The notes under the pieces are model-generated. The model ran no database searches, was not told the origin of the DNA, and saw only the letters and a list, made by a program, of their open reading frames with translations. Shown here one piece after another: positions 34,301 to 42,037 of a stretch of DNA of 64,000 bases (position 1 is the stretch's first letter; every line of letters begins with the position of its first letter). The DNA is taken from contig JAVVEL010000015.1 in assembly GCA_032260385.1 (NCBI GenBank), positions 1 through 64,000 of the forward strand, in the 5' to 3' direction. This DNA is from UBA9300 sp032260385. GTDB taxonomy: Bacteria; Bacteroidota; Bacteroidia; Bacteroidales; VadinHA17. The translations under genes and the position numbers were made by a program.

Positions 34301-35881
34301 AGGCAGAATCTAAATGACCTGGAAAAACCGACTTTTTTCAGCACGCACATGCTTAATGACACAATCAGGTTCAGTGCCAGGTCCGGGAAATACCTCCTTG
34401 AGGAAGAAAAAATAATTGTGGACAATATAAATTATATCCCGGTGGCCGATGCCCTTATACAACCCGGGAACGGAACACTGAGCATAGGCAAGGGGGCCAA
34501 AACCGATCCCATACAGAATGCCCTTATAGCCATTAACAACAGGCATTTAATACACGATGCAAACGTTAACATAATAAGGAGCAACAGGTATAGTGCAAAT
34601 GGCCTCTATGATTATGTTGATGAATCGGGAAGCGTGCAAACCATCAGCTTTGATGAAATAACAGTTGACTCACTGAGGTCTGAAGGAAAGGGACATATTC
34701 CTGCCCATGATAACTTCATGCTCAGTCCCTGGTTTACTTTCCAGGGAGACGTTAGTTTTACAGGTGACAAGGACAAGCTGTATTTCCTTGGCAGTACCGG
34801 TATAGTGCATGATTGTGACAGGCTGGGATCTTTGCCCCTTAAGTTTGAAAGTGAGATAAATCCTGATAATGTAATGATACCGGTGAGCAACAAACCCCGG
34901 GGCATGAACGGAAGCCTGATCGCCGCGGGATCGTATATAACAATAGATTCAACCCATATTTATTCTGCCCTCCTCTCTCCCGGAAAATCATGGAGCGACT
35001 CCCCCCTGGTGCAAGCAATGGGCTATATAATCTACGATAAAGAGGAAAGAAGATATAAGATTGGACAAAGAGAGAAACTGGCCAATCCGAACCTACCCGG
35101 AAACATTATTACTTTCAACCCTGTTACCTGTGAAGTATACAGCGAAGGACAGGTTAAGCCGGGACTCGATTACGGGCTCATGAGTCTCAACAGCGCGGGC
35201 CGGATCAGTCATAAGACTGATTCCGATATAGTAAGACTTGATCTCATTATTGCATTTGACTTTCATTTCTCTGAACCGGCACTAAATATTATGGCTGAAG
35301 AAATTAGACTTATTCCAACGCTCAAACCCGTTGACATCAGCGGGAATGCTTATAACCTGGCTATGCAAAATTTAATGGGTGAAGACGCAGCGGCTAGGCT
35401 TAAGGAAGAAATGAACCTTTATGGGATGTCCAGGACACTGCCCAAAGATTTCCAGCCTGAACTGGTGCTCAATGACCTTAAACTGGTATGGAACCAGGAA
35501 GCTCAGTCCTACAGGTCGATAGGCAGAATAGGCCTGGGCTTCGTGGGAAAACAGGCTATGAACGTTTATGTTGATGGTTATGTAGAATTGCAAAAGAGAC
35601 GATCGGGCGACATTCTCGATATCTACCTAAAGGTTGATAATACCACCTGGTACTGGTTCAGCTATACAAGAGGTGTTATGATGTCATTGTCCGGAAATCC
35701 CGCTTTTAATACGATACTTACAGAAGAGAAGACCGGTGACAGGCGTCATCCTGAACATTCAGTACGTACCCCCTACACATATATGGTAGGCATTCAGGAA
35801 AGACTTGATTATTTCCTCAGGAAAATGGAAGGGGAAAAACAGGATGCGGGCGTTACAGACGATCCTATTAAATACCGGTAA
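31379..35881 (+). CDS. 1500-residue exported protein of unknown function
   Basis: A very large protein with a signal peptide (1-22, ending NVNAQ). I recognise no enzymatic domain. Residues about 25-160 are helical. A helix-rich segment near 460-520 reads like a winged helix (PVSELARWLNQPVEVVMALCIDLANKGFLFF), surprising for an exported protein. From about residue 540 to the end it is beta-rich with recurring strand-turn patterns (DLELQGTFHGGKI, GELLLKSNGLSGEGEISLKD), like an extended repetitive beta scaffold. No membrane segment beyond the leader is seen. It overlaps tpiA by 4 bases and precedes rsmE, so it is expressed with housekeeping genes. Possible roles are envelope assembly or scaffold. 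Confidence 0.7.
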   Translation: MKHALTIAILVSFLSLNHNVNAQIRSSFSGEQETFSSELVSFMGPNLNEEQTALLESLVTAWDSTLIHTSSRPLIIKTAMNLENKRMRSNPHFIDFIATIMTFVDYDIDHAMLNIWLEGLNKLASESETRVSEVTSFIKSASNLIREKILYSSNSLTWKTTANKFTFRNDTAFMISIPLSDIICYAQRDSTVIYNTQGSYSPVSGKWSGKGGMITWAKAAYPENEVYARAEAYALDLGKSSFEIDSILFTNTAYFDEPVYGKLSDRAININKPENASYPKFETYQKTFVLDNIYENIDFTGGLAFEGALVIGKGEPYTPAVIKIYRNDTLVVKAASNSFIFNRENIQTQSTAFTLYLGNDSIYHSDIAFSYNVPGKELNTFKSRFPTSESPYFNSYHKMDMYFDYLSWKMDQSLITLSRARGASIGQAYFESSSYFSENEFLNLMGIDDYHPLFRLKSFSEWYYNETFPVSELARWLNQPVEVVMALCIDLANKGFLFFDRVNNEVTIKQKLYDYINAFGKKQDYDVISIFSETRKPLDNATLDLQNYKMNIEGIPRIFLSDSQNVRIYPYDRSIMLEKNRSFEFDGVVQAGMISVFGNDFKFSYDTFKIKLARVDSIMLSIETGEFNEEGRALARKVEDLIQMTQAELLIDDPENKSGQASLKQYPIFYAYSDSYVFYDRIPGLEGIYPRSDYFFRLEPFTFENTDRLRPSDLELQGTFHGGKIIDTLNQTLTLQHDNSLGFSYNIPPEGMDVYGGKGKIYKLIEMSNQGMKGNGSLDYLTAHLESDEFNFFPDSVLASAKNMTITANTIFPDVKAGATDIKWYPDNDEFYSQPADNSSFSMFDNGTSLDGELLLKSNGLSGEGEISLKDSYLRGSDYSFSPSAIYTDSASYYLKSLSGQGFAFVADDAGVSIDFETNRSTFSLNSDSSMVKFPEVNYISTMSDFEYNMQERVLLMSQENKADRELMKADELLRQNLNDLEKPTFFSTHMLNDTIRFSARSGKYLLEEEKIIVDNINYIPVADALIQPGNGTLSIGKGAKTDPIQNALIAINNRHLIHDANVNIIRSNRYSANGLYDYVDESGSVQTISFDEITVDSLRSEGKGHIPAHDNFMLSPWFTFQGDVSFTGDKDKLYFLGSTGIVHDCDRLGSLPLKFESEINPDNVMIPVSNKPRGMNGSLIAAGSYITIDSTHIYSALLSPGKSWSDSPLVQAMGYIIYDKEERRYKIGQREKLANPNLPGNIITFNPVTCEVYSEGQVKPGLDYGLMSLNSAGRISHKTDSDIVRLDLIIAFDFHFSEPALNIMAEEIRLIPTLKPVDISGNAYNLAMQNLMGEDAAARLKEEMNLYGMSRTLPKDFQPELVLNDLKLVWNQEAQSYRSIGRIGLGFVGKQAMNVYVDGYVELQKRRSGDILDIYLKVDNTTWYWFSYTRGVMMSLSGNPAFNTILTEEKTGDRRHPEHSVRTPYTYMVGIQERLDYFLRKMEGEKQDAGVTDDPIKYR

Positions 35882-35891
35882 TATACTCAGG

Positions 35892-36596
35892 ATGCAGCTT
35901 TTCTATTCACATAAACTTGAAGCCGGTATATTTACCTTTGATGAGAACGAATCGAAACATATCATTAAAGTGCTTCGTCACAGAACCGGAGACACCATTT
36001 ACGTTACCAACGGTAAAGGTGCAATCTACAGGACAGGAATAATAAGTGCTGATCCATTGCAATGCAAGGCTGAAGTTACAGGGACCATGTCTTCATTCAA
36101 TAAACACGACTATTATCTCCACATAGCAATAGCCCCCACAAAAAATTCAGATAGGATGGAATGGTTTGTGGAAAAAGCAGTGGAACTGGGAATTGATGAA
36201 ATAAGTCCCCTGGTATGCGAACATTCGGAACGAAGGAAAATAAATAAGGAAAGGCTTCAAAAAATAACAGTGTCTGCAATGAAGCAATCGTTTAAATCGC
36301 ATCTTACGAAAATCAACGACATTGTGAGCTTTGCCGATTTTATTAAAATAGAATTTAATGGCAAAAAATTCATTGCCCACCTGGATAGCGAAATAAGAAA
36401 CAATAGCCTGGCTGCAAATTATTTAAAAGGTGAAAATGTACTGTTTCTGATAGGACCGGAGGGTGATTTCAGCAGGGAAGAAGTAAATCAGGCAATCAGA
36501 AATGACTACCTTCCCACAAGCCTTGGCAGGAGCCGTTTAAGAACAGAAACAGCAGGCCTTACAGCCTGCTGCTGGGTGTATTACATAAATCAATGA
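35892..36596 (+). CDS. rsmE: 16S rRNA (uracil1498-N3)-methyltransferase
   Basis: A 234-residue SPOUT methyltransferase starting at the ATG at 35892 (MQLFYSHKLEAG). A longer frame upstream overlaps the preceding gene and lacks homology. An N-terminal PUA-like domain (SKHIIKVLRHRTGD) precedes the SPOUT fold, with the AdoMet knot at VLFLIGPEGDFSREEV and SLGRSRLRTETAGL near the C-terminus. IAIAPTKNSDRMEWFVEKAVELGI is the interdomain hallmark. It methylates U1498 of 16S rRNA. It is the last gene of the plus-strand operon, overlapping the convergent ribbon-helix-helix gene by 7 bases. Confidence 0.95.
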   Translation: MQLFYSHKLEAGIFTFDENESKHIIKVLRHRTGDTIYVTNGKGAIYRTGIISADPLQCKAEVTGTMSSFNKHDYYLHIAIAPTKNSDRMEWFVEKAVELGIDEISPLVCEHSERRKINKERLQKITVSAMKQSFKSHLTKINDIVSFADFIKIEFNGKKFIAHLDSEIRNNSLAANYLKGENVLFLIGPEGDFSREEVNQAIRNDYLPTSLGRSRLRTETAGLTACCWVYYINQ

Positions 36597-36757
36597 TCTT
36601 TTAATCCGGGCTTCCACCTGCCCGATTTGCGAAGAGCCTGGTCGATTATCCATTCAATCTGGGCATTTGTACTGCGAAATTCATCCGAAGCCCATTTTTC
36701 AATCGCCTTCAACTTTTCCGGATCAATTCTTAATGCAAACGCTTTTTTTCTGCTCAT
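36590..36757 (-). CDS. Arc-like ribbon-helix-helix DNA-binding protein
   Basis: A 55-residue protein beginning MSRKKAFALRIDPEKLKAIE. The short FALRID strand followed by two helices (PEKLKAIEKWASDEFRS and NAQIEWIIDQALRKSGRW) is a textbook ribbon-helix-helix of the Arc/MetJ type, which binds DNA as a dimer. The start (36757) lies three bases after the stop of the SPFH gene, so the two genes are coupled. It may regulate its own operon. The target is unknown. Confidence 0.82.
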   Translation of the reverse strand: MSRKKAFALRIDPEKLKAIEKWASDEFRSTNAQIEWIIDQALRKSGRWKPGLKDH

Positions 36758-36760
36758 AAT

Positions 36761-37615
36761 CTACTGGTGTAATGTTCCGGCATTAACCACCGGGGTCGCA
36801 TCCTTGTCACCACAAAGGACAACCATCAGGTTACTTACCATGGCAGCTTTCTTCTCCTCGTCAAGCTCAACTATTTCCTTTTTGCTTAACTGATCAAGAG
36901 CCATCTGAACCATAGACACTGCTCCCTCTACAATCTTGAACCTCGCAGCCACAACGGCAGTGGCCTGCTGACGCCTTAACATGGCTCCCGCAATCTCCTC
37001 GGAATAAGCAATATAGTTTATTCTGGCCTCTATAACGTGAATTCCTGCCATCTCCAGCCTTTCCCGTATTTCTTTCTCAAGTTCATTATTTACCTCTTCT
37101 CCCCCACTTCTTAGAGTTATCTCAGCATCCTCATCCTCAAAATTATCATAGGGATAAATGCCAGCCAGTTTTCGGATGGCAGCATCACTCTGGACGAATA
37201 CGAAATGTTCATAATCATCAACCTCAAAGGCAGCTTTATAGGTGTCTTCAACTTTCCATACAAGAACACAGCCTATCTTTATTGGGTTGCCTATTTTGTC
37301 GTTAACCTTGATGGTGTCACTGTCAAAATTCCTGGCCCTGAGGGATATCTTCTTACGTACATAAAAAGGATTTACCCAGAAGAACCCGTTATGTTTAACA
37401 GTACCCTTGTAAGCACCAAATAAAACCATAACACATGATTCATTTGGATTTACAACAGTAAAACCCACTGCGGTGAAAATGAATAAGAGTGCCAGTACGA
37501 TGCCAAGCCATATTATTTCATAATAAAATCCCAGGATCGATCCTGCAAGGATTACTAGCGCCACTAAAAGGAAGAAGTAACCCGATACCGGTTTAATTGT
37601 TTTTTCGTTTGACAT
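36761..37615 (-). CDS. SPFH (stomatin/prohibitin-like) membrane protein
   Basis: A 284-residue protein with two adjacent hydrophobic segments (about 12-29 and 32-54) followed by an SPFH domain (about 55-215): FTVVNPNESCVMVLFGAYKGTVKHNGFFWVNPFY and ERLEMAGIHVIEARINYIAYSEEIAGAMLRRQQA are the family's start and end. A helical tail follows (VSMVQMALDQLSKKEIVELDEEKKAAMVSNLMVVL). SPFH proteins form oligomeric rings on membranes and organise proteases or microdomains. Its direct partner here is the ribbon-helix-helix gene three bases downstream. Confidence 0.9.
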   Translation of the reverse strand: MSNEKTIKPVSGYFFLLVALVILAGSILGFYYEIIWLGIVLALLFIFTAVGFTVVNPNESCVMVLFGAYKGTVKHNGFFWVNPFYVRKKISLRARNFDSDTIKVNDKIGNPIKIGCVLVWKVEDTYKAAFEVDDYEHFVFVQSDAAIRKLAGIYPYDNFEDEDAEITLRSGGEEVNNELEKEIRERLEMAGIHVIEARINYIAYSEEIAGAMLRRQQATAVVAARFKIVEGAVSMVQMALDQLSKKEIVELDEEKKAAMVSNLMVVLCGDKDATPVVNAGTLHQ

Positions 37616-37692
37616 GGTTTTGAGTATTGGTTTTAAATTAATGATATTATTTTGATATCGCTAATATATCATAATAAATTTTAAATTGCAAA

Positions 37693-37719
37693 AAAAACAC
37701 GGAAAAAATCCGTGTTTTT
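37693..37719 (-). terminator. Intrinsic terminator
   Basis: An 11-bp stem (37693-37703 with 37709-37719, core CACGGA/TCCGTG) with a 5-A loop. On the minus strand the stem is followed by a T run, so it terminates the transcript of the small gene at 37737-37940 before the SPFH gene. Confidence 0.8.
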
Positions 37720-37736
37720 ATCGAAAGCAAAATAAT

Positions 37737-37940
37737 TTAATATTTGTCAGACACCCTGTCGATAGAATGTAAAAGTTTATTTACGATATTATCGCCAGGT
37801 TTTTCGCAAATACTTTTATAAGCAGGTAGAATTTTCTGCAGGCAGTATTCATAGCCAAAGGCATCTGAGAAAAGGTCCACTGCCGTGGTATCAATCTGGT
37901 AATATCTTAAGAACCGGGTAAAATTTTTATCCATAGGCAT
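37737..37940 (-). CDS. Small hypothetical protein downstream of an ECF sigma factor
   Basis: A 67-residue protein (alternative start at 37934, MDKNFTRF). It is mainly helical with no membrane segment. It has the look of a real gene because a terminator follows immediately and it lies 53 bases after the sigma-factor gene on the same strand. It is not a recognisable anti-sigma factor (no ZAS zinc motif, no helix). Function unknown. Confidence 0.5.
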   Translation of the reverse strand: MPMDKNFTRFLRYYQIDTTAVDLFSDAFGYEYCLQKILPAYKSICEKPGDNIVNKLLHSIDRVSDKY

Positions 37941-37993
37941 GTTATTTCTTTTTATAGAAGAAACGGTGCCACCCGGAAAATATTGTCAGGATC

Positions 37994-38581
37994 TTAATTA
38001 ATTGTCAGGTTAAGGCTTTTTTCCTCAATCATTTTTCTCATATTGATGAGGGCGTACCTCATTCGTCCCAGGGCTGTGTTTATACTTACCTCCGTTTGTT
38101 CGGCTATTTCCTTGAACGAGAGTCCTGCATAATGCCGCAGCATAACAACCTCTCTCTGGTCATCCGGCAGCCTCTCAAGGAGGATACGCACATCATTTTC
38201 GATTTGTTCCTTTACAAGGCTGTCCTCAATATTATCTTCTGCGAATCTCTTTTCATTGAGAATATCGGTTTCATAGTCATCATTGGAAAGCAACCTCATT
38301 TGTTTTTCCCTCCGGAAGTGATCGATGATGAGGTTATGGGCTATTCTCATCACCCATGAAAGGAACTTCCCGTTATCAGTATATTTCCCGGCTTTTAGCG
38401 AGCGTATTACTTTCAGGAAGGTTTCCTGGAAAATATCTTCAGCAAGGCTTTGCTCTCTCACATAGATGGAAATATATGTAAAAACCTTGTTTTTATGACG
38501 ATTTATGAGATTTTCTATTGCAGAGCGATCACCATTTATAAACTGCCTTACTAACTCCTGGTCAGTATTGTTTGACATCAT
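37994..38581 (-). CDS. ECF RNA polymerase sigma factor
   Basis: A 195-residue sigma-70 family regulator (ATG at 38581, or the next codon at 38578). Region 2 is FINGDRSAIENLINRHKNKVFTYI and SLAEDIFQETFLKVI, with SWVMRIAHNLIIDHFRR completing it; region 4 is RLPDDQREVVMLRHYAGLSFKEIAEQTEVSINTALGRMRYAL. Regions 1.1 and 3 are absent, as in ECF sigmas. No anti-sigma gene with a membrane helix follows, so the activating signal is not visible. Confidence 0.92.
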   Translation of the reverse strand: MMSNNTDQELVRQFINGDRSAIENLINRHKNKVFTYISIYVREQSLAEDIFQETFLKVIRSLKAGKYTDNGKFLSWVMRIAHNLIIDHFRREKQMRLLSNDDYETDILNEKRFAEDNIEDSLVKEQIENDVRILLERLPDDQREVVMLRHYAGLSFKEIAEQTEVSINTALGRMRYALINMRKMIEEKSLNLTIN

Positions 38582-38741
38582 TCTAACTCGAATTGGTTAA
38601 GAGTAGAATTTTTCTATAGGCAGTCCTTTTTTATTAATGGTTTAGTTCAATAGAGGCTGCAATTAAATAAAAAAAAATTAAAATTAAAAATATTAATTTT
38701 GTTGCCCGTGTTATTTTGCAGTAAAAGCCATTACTTTTTGT

Positions 38742-41543
38742 ATGACAAAGACAGTAGCGAACCATATCAGTATAAAGGGAACGAGGGTTCACAATTTAAA
38801 AAATCTGAGTGTGGAGCTTCCGCAGAGGAACCTGGTAGTAATAACCGGTGTTTCAGGTTCCGGTAAATCGTCCCTCGCCTTTGACACCATATATGCTGAG
38901 GGACAGCGAAGGTATGTGGAAAGCCTCTCATCCTATGCACGGCAATTCCTGGGGCGCATGAACAAACCCGAGGTAGATTTCATAAGTGGCATACCTCCGG
39001 CCATAGCAATTGAGCAGAAGGTAAACACCAGGAATCCGCGTTCGACAGTAGGCACCTCAACTGAAATATATGATTATCTGCGGCTCCTCTATGCCCGTAG
39101 CGGTCGTACATATTCACCGGTCTCAGGCAGGGAAGTGAAACGACACAGTGTTGATGATGTCGTAAATTTTGTTTCGAAGCAAAAACAAGGAAGCCGCATG
39201 CTCATTCTCTCCCCCAATGCCATACCCGGCAATATTGATGTTGAAGAATACCTGGCCTTCCTGAAAAAACAAGGATTTAACAGGATAAAGGTAAAGGATA
39301 AAATAATTAAGATAAATGAGGAGAAAGCTAATGATCTGAGCCTTTTGCCCGGGCAGGAGCTATCGGTTGTAATTGACAGGATATCTGCTGATAAGGATGC
39401 TGATAATCTAAGCAGGATAGCTGATTCCGTACAGACAGCTTTTACCACCGGCAAGGGAAGATGTATTCTGGAATCCGAAGAAGAGGGTATTTCTTTACAT
39501 GAGGAGTTTTCAAACAAATTTGAGGCTGACGGCATTGAATTTATTGAGCCGAACGAACACCTGTTCAGTTTCAACAATCCTCTTGGAGCCTGTCCCCTCT
39601 GCGAGGGATATGGTAAGATAATTGGCATTGACGAGGACCTTGTTATACCCGACCAGAACCTTTCCGTATATGATGACGCCATTATTTGCTGGAGGGGAGA
39701 AAAGATGAAAAAATGGAAAGAAAGGCTGATCAGGAATTCATCCCTTTTTGATTTTCCCATTCACAAACCCTGGTACCAGCTCACTGAAGAACAAAAAGCC
39801 CTTGTATGGGAAGGTAACAGGTATTTCTACGGCTTGAACAAGTTTTTCACTTACCTCGAAAAAAAGAAATATAAGATTCAGTACCGGGTAATGCTGAGCA
39901 GGTACAGGGGTAAGACAAGGTGCCCTGAATGTAAGGGTAACAGGTTAAGAAAAGAAAGTTCATATGTCAAAATCAAAGGCAGGGCCATACATGAGCTCAC
40001 TGCCATCCCTGTTTCTGAAGTCTATGAATTTTTCAGGACACTTAAGCTTCGTCATCATGAAGAAGAAATAGCCGGCAGGCTACTTTCAGAGATAAGGTCA
40101 AGGCTGGAATTTCTTATCAATGTAGGCCTTTCATATCTCACCCTCAATAGGTTATCCTCTTCCTTATCAGGTGGTGAGTCACAGAGGATAAACCTGGCAA
40201 CTTCTCTTGGAAGCAGCCTCATCGGGTCCTTATATATCCTGGACGAACCCAGTATTGGTTTACACCCCCGCGACACCAATCTTCTTGTGAAGGTTCTTAA
40301 AAATCTGAGGGATATAGGTAACACTGTAATTGTTGTTGAGCACGAGGAAGAAATAATTAATGCGGCCGACCAGGTAATTGATATTGGACCTGAGGCCGGC
40401 AGGTTTGGCGGGGAACTGATTTTCCAGGGGAAGGTATCTGAACTGGGGTCTGCGCAAACGCTCACTGCCGAATACCTGTCCGGGAAGAGGGAAATAGCTG
40501 TACCGGAAGTGAGAAGACGATGGAATAACTACATTAAACTCAGTGGTGCCAGGGAACATAATCTCAAGGATATCGATGTCACCTTCCCCCTTAACACTAT
40601 AACCATGGTCACAGGGGTTAGCGGCTCAGGGAAATCAACCCTTGTTAATGACATCCTCTACCCTGCATTAAGAAATACAATTTCCGGTTTCTCGGGAAAA
40701 CCGGGTAAATTCAGGGATATAGGGGGGGATATTTCCATGGTCAGTGGTATTGAGATGGTAGACCAGGATCCAATAGGGCGCTCGAGCAGGTCAAACCCCG
40801 TAACATACCTTAAAGCTTATGATGAGATCAGGAAATTGTTTGCCGAACAGCAGGCTGCCATACAGGGAAACTACAGGGCTTCCCATTTTTCATTTAACGT
40901 TGACGGAGGAAGGTGTGATGAGTGTAAGGGAGAAGGTAGTATTAAGGTAGAAATGCAGTTTATGGCTGATGTTGAACTTACCTGCGAGGAATGTAAGGGC
41001 AAGAGGTTTAAAAAAGAGATACTCGAAATAAAATACAGGGATAAAAATATATATGATATCCTGGAGATGACTATTAATGAATCTATTGAATTTTACAGTG
41101 CATCAAACGGCAAGACAGAAAAGAGGATTGTATCACGACTTAAACCTCTTGCTGATGTTGGGCTGGGATATGTCAAGCTGGGCCAGTCATCGAGCACCCT
41201 GTCAGGTGGAGAAAGCCAGAGGGTAAAACTTGCTTACTTCCTTGCTAATGAAAAGCAGCATGACCACATCCTTTTTATTTTCGATGAACCAACAACGGGC
41301 TTGCATTTCCATGATATAAACAAATTGCTTAATTCACTGAATGCCCTGGTCGAAAGAGGCAACTCGGTTATATTAATAGAGCACAATGTTGAAATGATAA
41401 AAAATGCCGACTGGATCATCGATCTTGGTGCGGAAGGAGGAGAAGAAGGTGGCTACGTAGTTTTTGAAGGTGTCCCTGAAGACATCGTAAAATGTAAAAA
41501 ATCGTACACCGGGAAATGGCTTGCCAATAAACTGCGGAAATAG
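38742..41543 (+). CDS. uvrA: UvrABC excision nuclease subunit A
   Basis: A 933-residue damage-recognition ATPase with two ABC modules. Walker A motifs are VITGVSGSGKSSLAFDTIYAEG (N-terminal) and VTGVSGSGKSTLVND (C-terminal). Signature motifs are LSSSLSGGESQRINLA and LGQSSSTLSGGESQRVKLA, and Walker B blocks are LYILDEPSIGLHPRD and LFIFDEPTTGLHFHD. Zinc modules are CPLCEGYG ... CPECKG and CDECKGEGS ... CEECKGKRF. The segment after LRLLYARSG reads YSPVSG where many UvrA proteins have cysteines, which I recall as common in this phylum. It heads its own transcript. Confidence 0.98.
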   Translation: MTKTVANHISIKGTRVHNLKNLSVELPQRNLVVITGVSGSGKSSLAFDTIYAEGQRRYVESLSSYARQFLGRMNKPEVDFISGIPPAIAIEQKVNTRNPRSTVGTSTEIYDYLRLLYARSGRTYSPVSGREVKRHSVDDVVNFVSKQKQGSRMLILSPNAIPGNIDVEEYLAFLKKQGFNRIKVKDKIIKINEEKANDLSLLPGQELSVVIDRISADKDADNLSRIADSVQTAFTTGKGRCILESEEEGISLHEEFSNKFEADGIEFIEPNEHLFSFNNPLGACPLCEGYGKIIGIDEDLVIPDQNLSVYDDAIICWRGEKMKKWKERLIRNSSLFDFPIHKPWYQLTEEQKALVWEGNRYFYGLNKFFTYLEKKKYKIQYRVMLSRYRGKTRCPECKGNRLRKESSYVKIKGRAIHELTAIPVSEVYEFFRTLKLRHHEEEIAGRLLSEIRSRLEFLINVGLSYLTLNRLSSSLSGGESQRINLATSLGSSLIGSLYILDEPSIGLHPRDTNLLVKVLKNLRDIGNTVIVVEHEEEIINAADQVIDIGPEAGRFGGELIFQGKVSELGSAQTLTAEYLSGKREIAVPEVRRRWNNYIKLSGAREHNLKDIDVTFPLNTITMVTGVSGSGKSTLVNDILYPALRNTISGFSGKPGKFRDIGGDISMVSGIEMVDQDPIGRSSRSNPVTYLKAYDEIRKLFAEQQAAIQGNYRASHFSFNVDGGRCDECKGEGSIKVEMQFMADVELTCEECKGKRFKKEILEIKYRDKNIYDILEMTINESIEFYSASNGKTEKRIVSRLKPLADVGLGYVKLGQSSSTLSGGESQRVKLAYFLANEKQHDHILFIFDEPTTGLHFHDINKLLNSLNALVERGNSVILIEHNVEMIKNADWIIDLGAEGGEEGGYVVFEGVPEDIVKCKKSYTGKWLANKLRK

Positions 41544-41546
41544 AAA

Positions 41547-41567
41547 AAGGGACCCCAAAGGTCCCTT
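41547..41567. terminator. Bidirectional terminator between uvrA and the convergent gene
   Basis: AAGGGACC (41547-41554) pairs with GGTCCCTT (41560-41567) around a CCAAA loop. On the minus strand the stem runs into TTTTT, so it best fits the leftward transcript; it also lies just after the uvrA stop. Confidence 0.75.
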
Positions 41568-41587
41568 ACGTAACATTTATCCGTAAA

Positions 41588-42031
41588 TTATTGAGTCATT
41601 ATCCCAAACATAATTGCCACACAACCGCTGGCAGGGTCATCAGCCTGTTGCTCAAAGGTGGTCACCTTGATTACAATTTTTAATTGCTGGCTTGATTCAA
41701 GGTTAAAGTCCCACGTCCTCCCATAGTCATTATCGGCATTTGAGTAGAGGATATTGCTGTTGGCATCCATAACCGTGAACTCGATGGCCGGCAGGTTATC
41801 TGAACCGCATATGGCCAGTCTGTAATCCTGATCACTATAGAAGGTTTTATAAAGCTCTGCTTCCTCTCCTTCAACCAGGATGGCTGCATGATAATTGCCG
41901 TCATGTGTATAAGCTCCTAACTCCTCTTTACAAATTTTCTTGGCAAAGCCCTTGCACTGGGCATTGGCATTGAATACATTAAATGCAAGGAGCAATGTTA
42001 AAATAAAACTTATCTGTACAATTCGTTTCAT
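41588..42031 (-). CDS. Exported hypothetical protein with PPC-like beta fold
   Basis: A 147-residue secreted protein with a signal peptide (1-25, NVFNANAQ). The mature part begins CKGFAKKICKEELG, then beta strands (YRLAICGSDNLPAIEFTVMDANSNIL; QLKIVIKVTTFEQ) that resemble a pre-peptidase C-terminal/carbohydrate-binding sandwich, and ends SGCVAIMFGIMTQ. Cys residues could form disulfides. Function unknown. It lies 6 bases downstream of a lipoprotein gene, and the two are probably co-transcribed. Confidence 0.6.
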   Translation of the reverse strand: MKRIVQISFILTLLLAFNVFNANAQCKGFAKKICKEELGAYTHDGNYHAAILVEGEEAELYKTFYSDQDYRLAICGSDNLPAIEFTVMDANSNILYSNADNDYGRTWDFNLESSQQLKIVIKVTTFEQQADDPASGCVAIMFGIMTQ

Positions 42032-42037
42032 AATTTC

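Noticed and set aside
38712..38719. Possible promoter TATTTTGC ahead of uvrA
   Set aside because: One base short of TAnnTTTG with no convincing -33 element; not called.
39089..39760. 223-residue open frame antisense to uvrA
   Set aside because: It lies wholly opposite conserved uvrA sequence, has no recognisable domain and a Ser/Leu-rich composition typical of shadow frames.
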